Shown: in pieces, positions 1 to 13,100 of the stretch | How the letters are laid out: each line of letters begins with the position of its first letter | How positions within the stretch are numbered: position 1 is the stretch's first letter | Source of the DNA: Antedon bifida | Lineage: Eukaryota > Echinodermata > Crinoidea > Comatulida > Antedonidae | Assembly: GCA_963402885.1 (NCBI GenBank) | Contig: OY727093.1 | Location: forward strand, 5,405,501 to 5,469,500 | Reading direction: 5' to 3' | DNA length: 64,000 nt | Program-made: the position numbers and the translations under genes | The notes under the pieces: generated by a model | Database searches by the model: none | What the model saw: only the letters and a program-made list of their open reading frames with translations | What the model was told of the DNA's origin: nothing

Positions 1-265
1 TTTTTTTATTATTCAAATCATCAAAAATTATATAATAAAACAAATCAAAGATGCAGTTTCCATTAAGACCGGTTTAATCAACTAGTGAATTATTCATTAA
101 TTAAGGTAAATATTGTATATGTATTATAATAAGGCGATGAGTGTACTACCTCTAAATTAATGATTGTCACTCTATTGTTAATTTATGCAAATAGGTAACT
201 CTGGCACCTTGAAATATTTGGTGACACCCTATTTTATTTCTTTATTGCTATTTATTTTTTTTCAG

Positions 266-2376
266 TTCAACCAATGCCTAAAGGAGACCATGTCTTAAAT
301 TTCTCTGATGCTGAGGATATGCTGACAGATGCAAATTTAAGGTAAATATGATATATCATTTTATATACATTCTGTTAATTGTACTAAAATGTCCCCAAAA
401 ATGTGCCCAAAAGGCTTTGTATTTGTGGTCCTGTGCATTGTTTCCTATCCAGTTTATACTATGCATCAGGATATCTTTTTTTTTTATTTCATCTTTCATC
501 CATTATATACTATCTATCATATATGTGATGCAGTCAGTACAAACATTGTTCAGATATTAAGTATGAATATTATGCATTAACAGACACAGTGAGAGTAAAG
601 AACAAAGCACAGTATCTTGTCACATTGTAGATAGAGAGGGTACATTGTTAGCTATTATAACTAATTAACTTTTCACCAATGATATTGACAGTATTATGTT
701 GAGCTTGTTTTCTCCCATTCCCCAAACATTGTTATTGTTGTTTAGGATTCTATGTTATTGTTTTTCTTATTAAGCTTTCTTTTTCTTTCTGAACTTTAGA
801 AATCCATCAGATGAGGTAGTCGAACAAGGTAAGTTTGTCATTCTCATTTTATTTGGGAACATAATCTGTTTATGGGCTGTTTGTCTTTCCATTTGTGCGT
901 GTATGTGTCAAGTCGAGTAAAGGCAGATAATACTAAATGTACTATGCGTCAATCAAGGCCCAAAATAAAACACAGCATATAACCCCAAAGTGGTCTTTTC
1001 AGTTATTCTTCTCTGTTCACAAGAATAGTATAAATACTTATTCATAAGTGAAATTTTGTATTAAAAATTATAGAATTAACAATAGCAGATCGACGGCAAA
1101 AACGAGAGATAAGACATTTGGAAAATGAGATAGCAAAATGGCAAGTGCTTGTAGATCATGTGACAGGTAAGCTATTATTAGCCTGGTTACCTCTTATTCA
1201 CTCCTTTCAATTTTCAAAAAAAGTTTTGTAGAAAAGTATGTCGCTCAGTTTATCCGTAATTTTATTAGGCTCATCTTTCATCTAATATGACTTTCTATAT
1301 TGTATTGTATTAATGGGTTCATCGTTTTGGGTTTTTTTTTTTCAGGCCTAAACTCGGTGGATTTTGACAACCAGACTTTAGCAGTCCTCCGAGGACGATT
1401 GGTTCGTTACCTTATGAGATCCAAAGAGGTAAATACATCATGTAACTCTCTAAACTAGACACCTCTGACCCACAATATACTTTTTTCTAAGATTCCATTC
1501 TTCATGTTTTCATTGTTTAAGTGTTGATTGATGTTTTGGAACAAATATGGTAGGCATTTGCACGTCATGGGTATTAAGTATAGAATTCACAATGTTAAAG
1601 ACATTTTACAAGATTTAAAGTCTATTTTTTAACAGATTACACTAGGCAGGTCGACTAAAGATAACAATATAGACGTAGATTTGTCACTTGAAGGGCCGGC
1701 CTGGAAGATATCTAGGAGGCAGGGTATTATAAAACTGCGAAACAGTGGTGACTTTTACATTGCTAATGAAGGAACCAGACCAATATATATTGATGGCAAA
1801 CCTATTTTGAAAGGACAGAAACATAAACTTGATAACAACTCGGTTGTTGAAGTAAGTATACACAATATTATATGTATTTGATTGTTATTACATAGTACTG
1901 TAGTACATTATAGTTGGAGTTGGGTAGCCAAGTAGTTAGGACACTGACTCGTCATACAGATAGACCCGGGTTTGATTCCCGACAACTCCCAGTCTACTCA
2001 GCTGTAAATGAGTACCTTGTTGAAAATACAAGGGAGAATAAGGCGGCGTGGAAACCCTACCACATAATGTTAAGGCTTAGTAAAATGAGCTCCTAACAGC
2101 TCAACACAAATAAATACAGGACTACCTTCTACCTACCTACATTATATTAAGAAAGAAAAGCTTTATTTTTTAAATTAAAGTTATTATTAAATTAGTTATT
2201 TCATTGCCTATACAATAACTAACTATATAATATATATAACTATAATTTGTTTATCATCTAGCTAAATGAAATTGTTTTTTCTTTTTTTTTAGATAACTGG
2301 ATTAAGATTCATCTTCCTAATAAATCAAGACCTGATAAATGCCATCAGATCAGAAGCAGCCAAGATCGGTTTTTAA
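266..2376 (+). CDS. MCRS1: MCRS1-like (microspherule protein 1), 3' part of gene, six exons
   Basis: Coding exons are 266-341, 800-828, 1074-1166, 1346-1428, 1636-1851 and 2293-2376 (stop TAA). All are bounded by AG/GT and join in one frame; the 5' end of the gene lies outside the window. The stitched protein starts QPMPKGDHVLNFSDAEDML, passes through a coiled-coil-prone stretch (ADRRQKREIRHLENEIAKWQ), then the block DNQTLAVLRGRLVRYLMRSK, and ends in an FHA domain with ITLGRSTKDNNIDVDLSLEG and NEGTRPIYIDGKP. From memory, this matches the C-terminal third of vertebrate MCRS1 almost residue for residue. In known systems MCRS1 is a nuclear protein of the INO80 remodeller and the MOF/NSL acetyltransferase complex, and also acts at spindle poles; the FHA fold binds phosphothreonine or protein partners. 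Everything before the FSDAEDML block is missing because of the window edge, not because of a mutation. Confidence 0.93.
1636..2376 (+). CDS. MCRS1: MCRS1 FHA-domain exons
   Basis: Exons 1636-1851 and 2293-2376 encode the C-terminal FHA fold: the Gly-Arg-Ser segment (TLGRSTKDN), the SRRQG turn, the NEGTRPIYIDG strand pair, and the terminal strand ending INQDLINAIRSEAAKIGF. The intron between them holds a tRNA-derived SINE at about 1916-2112. The phase is 0 at both junctions. The domain looks intact. Confidence 0.9.
1916..2112 (+). mobile_element. tRNA-derived SINE in the last MCRS1 intron
   Basis: The 5' 75 bases look like a tRNA. The acceptor arms GGAGTTG (1916-1922) and CAACTCC (1983-1989) pair perfectly over 7 bp. 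There is an A-box-like segment (TAGCCAAGTAGTTAGG) and a clear B box (GGGTTTGATTCCCG). A roughly 120 bp unrelated body follows, and then a CTACCTAC-type simple tail near 2140. This is the standard architecture of a tRNA-head SINE transcribed by Pol III. The anticodon arm is not canonical, so it is not a working tRNA gene. I saw no clear target duplication. Confidence 0.7.
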
Positions 2377-2589
2377 CAGATTTTAAATTATTTACTAATT
2401 ATGAACCTTAAATTGTGGCAGTACAGCATACCGATAATGTCAGTATACTGACTACACCCACCAAAGTAACGGCACACTTCAGTATGGTTTCCACTGTCTG
2501 CACCAATCACAACAGTTTCATCATAGAAAGAGCATTTGCCAAGACAAGCGCCACCAATTGTGATGAATCCAACCACTTGCTTGCTACAA

Positions 2590-2880
2590 CAAGGCAATCT
2601 AACAACAGGACTCTGAGCTCGCCTTGTTAAAGATGTATTGTCCCCCTGAAAATATGCCATTTTAATGTCACATAATAGTTATCCAATTTGAACAAAAGTT
2701 GAATCTAAAAAAAATTATTTACCTGAAAAAAATTGTCAAATTGGCTGCCAGCCAATGAGTTTTTGGTTGAATTTGACCATTTATGCAGTGTCTGTTAAGG
2801 AGCGTAGAACAGATCGTGTCGCAGCCATAGATAAATCCTTTGATCTCCAGAGCTCAGCATCCTGTTGTTAGATTGCCTTG
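2590..2880. repeat. inverted repeat enclosing a MITE-B fragment
   Basis: About 30 bp arms, AAGGCAATCTAACAACAGGA and onward (2590-2620) and its reverse complement (2850-2880), flank a spacer that begins with AAAGATGTATTGTCCCCCTG, the terminus of MITE-B. The right-hand MITE-B terminus was not found here, so the insert looks truncated. The left arm lies inside a cysteine-rich open frame on the minus strand (2388-2660). Confidence 0.6.
2629..2790. mobile_element. MITE-B fragment
   Basis: Shares with 17674-18118 the terminus AAAGATGTATTGTCCCCCTG, the ATTTTAATGTCAC...TAATAGTTATCCA block, and the TTGGCTGCCAGCCAATGAGT block (the last near 2740-2760). The right TIR is missing. Confidence 0.6.
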
Positions 2881-3702
2881 CTTGCGGGAACCGGGCTTGA
2901 ACAAAAAAGTCTTTTTTTTTTGCGAGTTCAGTTCAGAAATCTGTTCCGACATTTTTTTTTTTTTGTGCTGTATGGAATAAAATTTTGTACAAATGTAAAA
3001 TACATTTTTTAAATAATGTTGTATGGCTGCATTTTGTTGCCCCAAGTCTGCATTTATTGTCTTTTTATGTTAGTCCACCAGTCGACGTTTCGATTTTTGT
3101 CTTCAAATACAAGCTCAAGTAGTATACCTATGAAACGCCATATGTGCCAAAATATTTATCTTTTTACTAATATTAAGTCAAAACTCCGTCTGGAACCTAG
3201 ACTAGCATTATTGTATATAATTGAAACACATCATACAGACAACTAGAGGAATATATATTTATTTTTACCACAAATGTAGTTGAAAATTCCTATCACAATT
3301 TAACCAAACTCAATTTAAACCCACTATCAATGTCCCATCCCCAATGCGTGATAATTAACTCGCTGGCCAATCATTCTATTACCATCTGGTGACGAAATAC
3401 TTAGATATCGATTCGACGTTTGTTTCTTATAATAACTCTACCTATATCACATGTTTGTTGAATAAATAGATAATAACAATAGTAGGACTAGCATGCGTAC
3501 TGATGACGTCAATGATGGACTCGCTTGCAAGCAGTAGTATGCCTATTACATTGCCCCATCACTATTATCTCCAGCATGTTATTTTTTTAAACAATACATA
3601 TACAGTACTATTAATTTATGCGGTATTTTATATTCTTGACGATATTACAATTATAGACCTACGTTTTTATTGTACAGTGTTGGTGATTTTTAATATGAAT
3701 TC

Positions 3703-3838
3703 TAAAGCTCTGTCTACACTATCAAACTAGTTTGACAAAAAAAACGCTTGATGTGCCCAAATATGGTAGTGGATATAAATATGGTAGTGATATGATGTCA
3801 TGTCCATATATGAGCACATCACATTTTTTGTCACTTTA
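3703..3838. mobile_element. MITE-A copy 1 (right end decayed)
   Basis: Starts TAAAGCTCTGTCTACACTAT and contains the internal GATGTGCCCAAATATGGTAGTG and CCATATATGAGCACATCAC blocks. The right TIR is lost after TTTTTTGTCAC. Confidence 0.8.
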
Positions 3839-5519
3839 TATCGTAGCAACGTAAATTCAATTTTCTTCCATCAATATTTTAATAAATCTGTTTTAAATAA
3901 TCTGTTGATTATTAAAATCGCTAAAATATAAATTTGACAATTTTGACAATCACTAGTCAGCGATGTAATGGTACACTATTTTCCATTATTAAAGACGATT
4001 ATATGAAAGATGGAATATGCTTGGTCACATTTTAAGGCTTGATGAAAATTCTCCACCACTCTGCGTTTGAATTTTGCATTTAGAAGCTCTATTTATCAGA
4101 ACGCCGCGGAAGACACCAAATTTGTCTTTGTCAAAACTTTAAGTAACGACTTTTCTAACCGTGGCCTTGTTACAAATGATTTTGATAAACTGAGAGAAAC
4201 AGCAGCAAATCGTGCACAATGGTCAAATTTGTATTATTATTATTATTATTATTCCTCAGTTTCCAGTTAAACTTGAGGACCAGTAATAATACATTTAACA
4301 TTTAACATTTATTACTTGTCTATGCAAGAAAGACATTACTTATTATTTATATAAGAGAAATTTATTTTTCATTAAGAAAATGCTACATTTATTTCATTTG
4401 CCTTACCAGAAATTGAGAGTTTTTTTTGTTTTTAATGCACATCACGTTCTTTATCGATGTATTAATTTCCAATAATTTACAGTTGTTTGTTCAAACACAT
4501 TGTATGGATATACCTAGCATTGAAACATTTAAATACATCGGTAACGTTCTAGTTATCGATGCAAACAAGTTAAATTTACTAAATTGATCGATATTCTCGC
4601 ACCTGATGAACCTATTCGTAAAGCTACTATTTCAACAGACTTTATGATTATGATGACATAAGTGGTAATAATTGAATACACGGAACCATTGAGAAATAAC
4701 TTATTTGTCTATGATATAACTTAGAATAGATGGCTATAGAATACAATGCCGTAGCGAGAGGTTAAAAACAGACGAGGTAAAAATACTTTATAAATATAAG
4801 TATTAATATAAAATAAGACAATCTATGCTGGGGAATTGGGGTGGGTATTGTGAAAATGGAAAATTTCAGAGGCTCTGCTCTGACTACGGCACTGGAATAT
4901 GCCTAAAATATTTATTTTAATTAAATATCGTGACTTTAATATGCATATGAATTAAGGCGTATAAAAACAATTTTTTAATTATATAGGCTACACACTGCAC
5001 TCATCTTTCTCCTTAACCAGGGAGATCCCACGAAGGTGTGGCACCACCGTCATTAGAAACACTGTACTATAATTAATTCTAATCAGTGGCCTGATTTTAG
5101 GCCTAATATATATACAGCTTATGTTGGAAAAACCCCGGCGTTCTGAGCAAATAATTCGGGGTCATCGCGATAATACTAGGACAATAACGAGATAGGCCTA
5201 CCATCCTGTACTGTCGATCGATACATCAATAACAAAAATTAACATTTCTATAGATAGCATCAGATAGCCCATGTTGGCCTAGGCCCCAGCGGCACAGATA
5301 AACCGCATGTTGAAGTACTGTTGCAATACTGTCAAAACTCTCAAAGGGTTTTAGAATTGTTTCCAGTCGAGGCCATGGGGGATGATTTACGATAACCTTA
5401 GATTGTTCGCTATTGTTTAGATGAAAAATGTATTTGCATTGTGAATGACACTGATTCGCGGTGTAGATAGAACAAAAACAATCAAAGTGTAACTGTTACT
5501 TGTCGGTAGCAGGACGTAA

Positions 5520-5605
5520 AAAGATATACAGGTAGTAGAAAAATAATAATATATTGTTTATATTACTGTGAAGAATTGAAGAGCCGCCGCGTTGACTTTG
5601 TAAAG
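5520..5605 (+). promoter_or_regulatory. possible 5' UTR exon of the SPATS2-like gene
   Basis: A locally GC-richer stretch (GAAGAGCCGCCGCGTTGACTT) ends in a good donor, AAAG|GTATGT, at 5605/5606, upstream of the first coding exon and on the same strand. There is no coding potential. It could be a non-coding first exon spliced to the 5' end of the 7186 exon, or chance. Confidence 0.25.
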
Positions 5606-7059
5606 GTATGTTTACTTTTTTTATTCATTTATTCATATTTCAGATATTTATTTTTTCTAAATGGTGATTGATTTATTTATGACACTAATCGTCACAAAAA
5701 TATCCAGATTTCTTTAAAAATTGTTCTTATATAATTAAAAAGCAAAGTGGCCTATGAGGGCTACGCGTTAGGTTCTTCTGGCCAATTTAAAAGTGGACTT
5801 TTCGGGGATAATCAATACATTGGGAGTTACCGGTACAGGTAGACCTCTGCATTATTGCGAATGAAAGTTATTTTACTGTATTTGATTAAAAATTATTCTA
5901 AGTAATTCTGCATGTAAAATAGCCTATAGTGTAGGCCTAAATTGTGTAACCATCTATAATTAAATTCACAATTTATTATGCAAATGACGGAGAGAGAATG
6001 TACGGTCGGTAATATTAAACCTAAATTAAAAATCAATTTGTTGTAATTTGTATAATGGACAGGCCTAATGAGACAAATCAGAAAATTCATGTAGGCCCCT
6101 TCTAAGAAGATGGTGGGGAGAGGGGGTGTTGGCGGGAACTAGTGGCCTTTGGCCTATACCTATGTATTATCCTTGTCGGAGTGATGTTAAATATAGATTG
6201 CATGTGCATGGTTAATGGCCATTTAAACAGATGGGTATAATCAATCTACAAAAATGAAATTCTGAAATCGATTTGGCATCAGAATTGCTGACATAAACGG
6301 AATATTACAATATTAATTAACAAATACAAGCCGCTCCGTCGCTTTAGGCTTCAATAGATAGTCAGCTGGTGTTAACAGTTTTGAGTAGGCTTAGACCTAT
6401 AATCACATTTTAATAATGTATAAAATCAAATTGAAGGTAATATGCGATATTGCAGATATCTTTTTTATTTGTATAAATAACCGTTTTTTGTTGTATTATG
6501 TAGCCTATATAACAATATCATTATCTATTAAATTTAAAGTAGGACTAAAACGAGTAAATCAGACATTTTGATTACGGAGATATATCGAAATTATAATGTA
6601 GGGTGTTTTGCCTGCTTGAATATGGGTACCGTTTTTACTGTTTAGGCCTAATCATTTTCATCATAAGCAACCGAAAACGAGAGGCTATTCGCCCTCAATC
6701 GGATACCAACAGAACATGAATGCATTTTTACCAACACAATTTGATAAACAAGTGGATCAAGGCCTAAGAGACTTTCTATAATTTGATTAAAAAAGTCTTT
6801 TTTAGGCCATTTACACGGTCCATCCATGGAGGTATAAAAATAGTTTATAACTAACTCCATGGTCCATCGATAGCCAAAATAAAACTTGCTTGATAATCTT
6901 TCCAAATCTCTAATTATGCCTTAAGTACTTTAAGCCTATTTTCAAACTCTCGATATTATACGATAATTGTGGGCGTAGCCTAGCCATTATATCGAAAAAC
7001 AGCTGATGCCGCTGTCAAATTGGAATGAAAGTACCTAATCAATACAAAATCGATAATTG

Positions 7060-7185
7060 ATCATGCCGCCGATCGAAAGCGAGGCTCTCTCTCACCCCCG
7101 CTCGAGTTTTAGAAAAACCTTTTTAGACAAGTCGTAGCGGTGTGTGTGTGTGATAGGCATAAACAAGAAATAAACAGTGTCGGAA
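7060..7185 (+). promoter_or_regulatory. CpG-richer region just before the SPATS2-like start codon
   Basis: In an AT-rich setting this stretch has several CpGs (CCGCCGATCGAAAGCGAGG, CCCCGCTCGAG) and a GT microsatellite (about 7139-7152), directly before the ATG at 7186. It fits a proximal promoter or 5' UTR. No TATA box at a proper distance was recognised. Confidence 0.35.
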
Positions 7186-10100
7186 ATGGCTAGGAAATCT
7201 ACAACAACAGGTTCGTGAGTAAACGTTTATAGTGTAGTCTGGTAGATATTAATATTTTGTATGTATTACGACTGGCATGGGCAACTGTCATACTTTAATT
7301 GTGTATTAAATTGATGAGTTCTTTGAGAATGGCGGTAGACTAACGGTCAGGAGGTGGCGTAGCATCGATCAAGAGCAAAAAGCCTCATCATCCAGGCGAG
7401 CAAAAAGGTGCTATGTTGCTTCTACACAGGCCTGACTTTATTTTTTTAATTAGAAGATAAATGGATAATAATTTTAAATAAAAGGGAATAATGTAATATT
7501 AACAAAATATTTTTCAGGTCTACTAAGTGTCGTAGCTAGTAATATAGTAGTAGGCCGTGCTGCTACTGTATAGCTACAGTACAACAGTAGTATTACTAGG
7601 CCTAGTCTATTACATTCTAATATAATTTAGTTTATAGTGTAGGCATCATGAATCAGGACACAAATTGTCCTAGGCCTAGGCCTTGTAGTTTTGGTTGGTA
7701 TTATTTTTAATAAATAGTTCCAAGTATTAAATATATCAATGTCCTTTTGTTATGGTTCAGTTGAGTAAGCATGATATTTATTTCTATGCAACAGCAGTAT
7801 AATAACTATTATGTTCTATAATAACTCCACCCAATAGTGGTACAATAGATCATACCTGTCACAGACTGGTAAAATAAAGTTGTATAGTTTAAAAAGAATA
7901 ATTATGACAGTCAGAACTGGGTGATATAATTGTTACCAAAAAGATACTTGTCACCTCAAACTGGCAACAAAAAAGAGGTTTGAATAGAAATTAGTTAAGT
8001 CACTGTAGTGTAAAAACATTTAAAATACCAGACTTCAGATAATTATATAAACATATGTGTAGTTCAAAACTAGTTAATTGTTATCATAATTACATTACTT
8101 GTACCCCTCCTTCCCTGGTGGTAATCTTTAATGTAAGATTTTGTTATTAACAATTGTGTATTCTTTTTCACATTTGTTATAAACATATTTATCATTGGAA
8201 CCAAACTTAGTTTCAAATGATTGCTAAATTCAACATTTTAAATGAACAATTTCAACTGCAACAAAAACAGCTGGAAATGTCAATAAAGTCTCAGTAGACT
8301 ACTTAACCCTTTTTAGTTGTGTTAGCATCAATACATTATTAGCTCAAAGATTTCAAAACCTTTGCTAAAATGAACACAAAATATCATAAAACTTACATGT
8401 AGGACATAGTGTACACTGTCTACACACACCACATCATAATGATATAAATTTTACAGTATACAAAACTATGGAAAATGTTTGTGCCACAAACTTTAATATT
8501 GAACTAGAACAGATTTAAGCCATTTATTCTTTAACTTTGGCACAACCTATGACATTATTGTTGCAACTTTGATGATTTCTTGAGGGTTAGGGTTGGATCA
8601 GGTATTATATCATAGTCAATAGAAAATATATTAATAATTACAGTACTAATATTTATATTGTTATAGACTTAGCTTTTTGATTCTAGTAAAAACCTTATTA
8701 TTATTAATATTACAGTATTATGAAATGCCAACAGTTTTCCCTCAAGGTGTGTACCCTAACCTCATTACAGTATATTGCCTCAATCTCGCATTTCAATTCA
8801 ATTTCTTTATTGCTGCAAATAATAATAATAATACAAGGGCTAATAATACTATCCATTTAAACATACTACATCATACAAACAAATACATATTTACATTTAA
8901 AATTGTTGTTATCATTACTATAGCTATTATTGTCATTACTACTGTTGTTGTTATTATTATTATAATAATCATAATAATAATCATGCGAAAGTGTCTCCTT
9001 TAATACAAGTGTTTGTTGAATTATGGACATTTTTATTTTGTGACTATAGATATTGCATTACAATTCTCGGAAATCATGGTACTGTAGGTCTACCTGTATC
9101 TTTACATTTTTTATAAAGGCTTTAAAATTAAACTTAAAGCTTTAATTAATAACTGAAAATTATATAATTGACTGTATAAAGCAAAAAGGTATTTAAATAA
9201 TAACTTTCTATCATTAAATTTCAAAAAATTGCTTTTGCATTCCATAGCTGTCATTGCAAAACTCAAACCAAAATTAAATTACCAACTTTTTCTAGTTGGC
9301 ACAATATGATATACTGTGGAATAAGAACGCTTGTGGCAACTTACGATTCTAGGTATGAATTGACTGAAAGTTCAGAGATTAATTGAAAACTGATGTATAG
9401 ATTGGGTGTTGTGTGACCCCTGGAATTTCATTCATAACTTGTGAGAGATTATTATTTGCCAAGGCCGTGGAGCAGGTCATCGCAAGGCTAGTCTCAAACT
9501 GCTTCCTGTAATGGATCTGGAGATGAAGTGATTTTTTTATTGTAAAGATCATCATTTTAAAGCTTGCATTTAAAAAGGTTGTTGCGTTACAGTAGTTTAA
9601 GACTGCTATTTCTTGTTCAGAAGACGAGACGGTATTGGACATACAGTATCAACCATTTAAATTTAGGTATACATTTATTTTTCATCTATTTTTTTTAAAC
9701 ATAGAAATATTAATATCGCTAATTATTTCTGCTGTTTTTGCAATGTCCAGATTGTTAGTTTGTGTTCAGACTGATTATGCTAATATCAAATTCAATAGAA
9801 TGTTGGCCTTTCTTGATTAAAGTACAGTACTATCACTTTGTCCTCCAATGCCTATAGCCTGACCACTGAATGGTACAGTATAGCTTCCTATCTAAACTAA
9901 TATCAAAATTAATTTTTTCCCACATTAAATGCGTGTACTTCTAGTTTAATATTTTCCTAAGATTTTGGTGAATACAGTAGGCCTACTGTACAGTACATTC
10001 AAGTGCATTCTCCTCAACAACAATTGGATCGGTCACCCAGTAGAGTATGAAGACGAAAAATAGTAACGTAAAGGTTCTACAGTGTAAACTTCATAGTAAT

Positions 10101-13100
10101 TTAATAGTATGCATATTGCAAGTCTTGCTTCTGTTTGATGTAGCTATTTGGAAAATGGTACAACATTTTGGCTTCCTCAGTCACCTTCCCTGATTTTACT
10201 ACATACATTACTAGGTAGTTTTGTAAATAATACAGTAGTTATACCTAGCAAAGTTAAGTAAATATAGCTATTTGGAAAATGGTACAACATTTTGGCTTCC
10301 TCAGTCACCTTCCCTGATTTTACTACATACATTACTAGGTAGTTTTGTAAATAATACAGTAGTTATACCTAGAAAAGTTAAGTAAAGCTAGTTATCATTC
10401 TAACACTAGGTATCCTAAAGCTTACAGTAAGCTTTGTTTTCATTTTCAAGTCGTAGTAAAATTCTCTTTTAAAAAGCTACATAGTGTGATGAGTATTAAT
10501 CTTTGCGGTTGGGAGGAAATGTTTTCAATTACGTCAAGACAGGAGGAAGGTTGTCTAACCACTGTTGTTACTCTCTCAGACCATTACACACCATAACTTG
10601 TGCGTGTGTAAGTCAGGACTACTACTTGGGTGCAATCGACTATTGGATTAAATCACATACTTTATTAATTAAAGATTGGACATATTTTTTATGAATTTGA
10701 GGTAATGTTATTGTTAAAGTAAATGTTTTTATTTTTTGTTTGTAAAATATAAAGCTTACTGTATAATAGGGCAGTGAACATTTTAACAGATAGTACCTAT
10801 ATAGTTTTGAAACTACTTTACAGTATCCGTCCGAAACTGTTTCAAGTAAGTTTTTATTTCAAATCACAATTTAAAGTTATAGTATTCTGTTCTATTCTTA
10901 GTATTTCCTTTTTACCTCTGATATAACAATCATTGTATGCCATGTCTGTGAACATGTTTAGTTGTTCTCAACTGATTCGTGGCATTATTAAGTTTTTACA
11001 TGAAACAAAAGTTTCTGCCAATCAGGACTGGCGATTTTTTCGTCATTTTCAAATGGCAAAATGTAAGTTTTGAGGGTCATTTATTTCTCTATTTTATAGC
11101 CATATTGGATCACAACTTGTTAGACCTGTGATTCATTTTGGCCTTCTCAGAACTTTACCAGGAGATTGTTCATAAAATCCCAGATGTACTGTAAACATTT
11201 GTTTAATGAAATAATTAACAATTATTAATATTCATTTATTCAATAGTATGTAGGCCACTGGCCAAAGTACAATAATATATAATTAAAATAGTACATACAT
11301 TTACATTTGAGTAGTTACTGTACTTAGTAGTACAACAGAAAGATAATTTTCATCATAAAGAAGTCTAAAGTGTTCAGTATGAAGTTAGTCCGCATGAATT
11401 ACACCCAAGTTTGTTTTCAATTTCAGTTTCTATCAATTTTACTTTAAATATGTAGAAAATTTATCATTTGACAGTATAATACAGGGAATAATTTCGCCAG
11501 TGTAGCATAGCAAAAAGCTATACAAAACAACCTTACTGCTACATTTCTAAAATCGTGTAGAAAAAAATACAATACAAAACTATGTTTCTCGATTAAAAAA
11601 TCAGTTTGATTAGCAATATTGCTAAACAAAATTTTATAATGAAATTTTCCCCTGTAATATAATACTGTAGCACTGTATACTGTGCTATTTACTGTATAGC
11701 AGTTTTCTCAAATATGTAAAGTAACCTTTAATATGCTTTTATTTTTTACATGACGTAAAATACCAGTCTTCCTCTAGATATTATTTTTAATTCACCTTCC
11801 CCTAGACACTTCCGTTTAAAGTATACATTAGACAATTTATTCGATGCCAAGTTTTGTAGGCTTTCCTATGGACATATTTCCAGTCGGTAACCGTTCACTG
11901 AACCTAACGATAATAGTATCCAGTTTAAAAACAGAAAGTGACAAAATTATAGTCTACAGTAGATTGTATTTTTGGGGATTAAGAATTTGACTATGCCCAC
12001 CATACTGACTGTAATTAGACATTGATGATAATGTTCAGTGTTCATTTTGATTAAGCTCTGTCTACACTATCAAACTTTATGTGATGATCTGATGTGCCCA
12101 TATGGACATGATGATGTCATATTACTACTATATTTGGGCATATCACCACCGTATTTGGGGACTTTTTTGTCTAACTACAGTAGTTTGATAGTGTACACTA
12201 CACAGAGCTTAAGAAGTAACTCGGTGGATCACCTTCAATAAATAGGAACTGAAATAATTATGTTTTATAGTACAGAAGAACCTGTACAGTATATGAAAAT
12301 GATGATGTCATATTATTATTTAGGCATATCACTACCATATTTGGGCGCATGTCATTTTTTTGTCAACAACATAATTTGTTATATGCAACACAATATTGTA
12401 TGTCCATTTTACTATACTATCTTGTATGTTAATGACCTCCTGAACCCAGGTTTTTTAACAATGACACTTCATGCGTGGTATTAACCGCATGAATACACTA
12501 AATGGGCGTTTTCATTTTGGGATTTTCCGAAATACCTCTTCTTTTGTTATAAACACTCCTGTATATCCTATTCATTCTTTTGTATGGAGTAATTCATTGA
12601 TAGCAAATAGAACCACAATTAATTAATACTATCAACTGGAACTATTTAAACAAATTATTTTAGAGATTGACCATAGCATCTTTGTCTATTCATACAGTAT
12701 TTAGTATAGTTGTACCATGGAGGTATAACAAATTTATACCTCCATGGTTGTACAGTACATGTGGATTACTGTTGAACTACTTTACAGTACTTCGATAACT
12801 AGACAGGAAGAGAGGAAGAGTAGAATTAAGCCGTAATTTATCTATAAATAATCACTTTGTTATTTCTGTAATTATTTCTGCTGCTCTGTATAATAATCTT
12901 ATTGTAGGAGAAATATAGGCTGTAACTTTAAATTAATAAGTAGACTAATTGTATAAAAAGTGTATTAGTACTGTAGATGTACTGTAACTGTTAATTCTTA
13001 ATCAAACTACTGTAGTTAGACAAAAAAGTTTGATGTCCCCAAAGACGACATTGATATGCCCAAATATAGTAGTGATATGCCCAAATATAGTAGTGATATG

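Larger units (their letters stand above)
2377..5500. other. MCRS1 3' UTR and intergenic region
   Basis: After the MCRS1 stop, a possible AATAAA lies near 2973 and another near 3461. The stretch contains an inverted repeat (2590-2620 with 2850-2880), a MITE-B fragment, a decayed MITE-A copy (3703-3838) and an ATT microsatellite near 4230. I found no convincing exon; the short ORFs lack codon structure or homology that I recognise. Confidence 0.5.

Noticed and set aside
1914..1990. Functional tRNA gene
   Set aside because: The acceptor stem is perfect, but the anticodon arm does not fold canonically and a SINE body follows.
9379..9642. 87-codon minus-strand frame
   Set aside because: No domain, no splice partners and no start context that I trust; composition like the surrounding intron.
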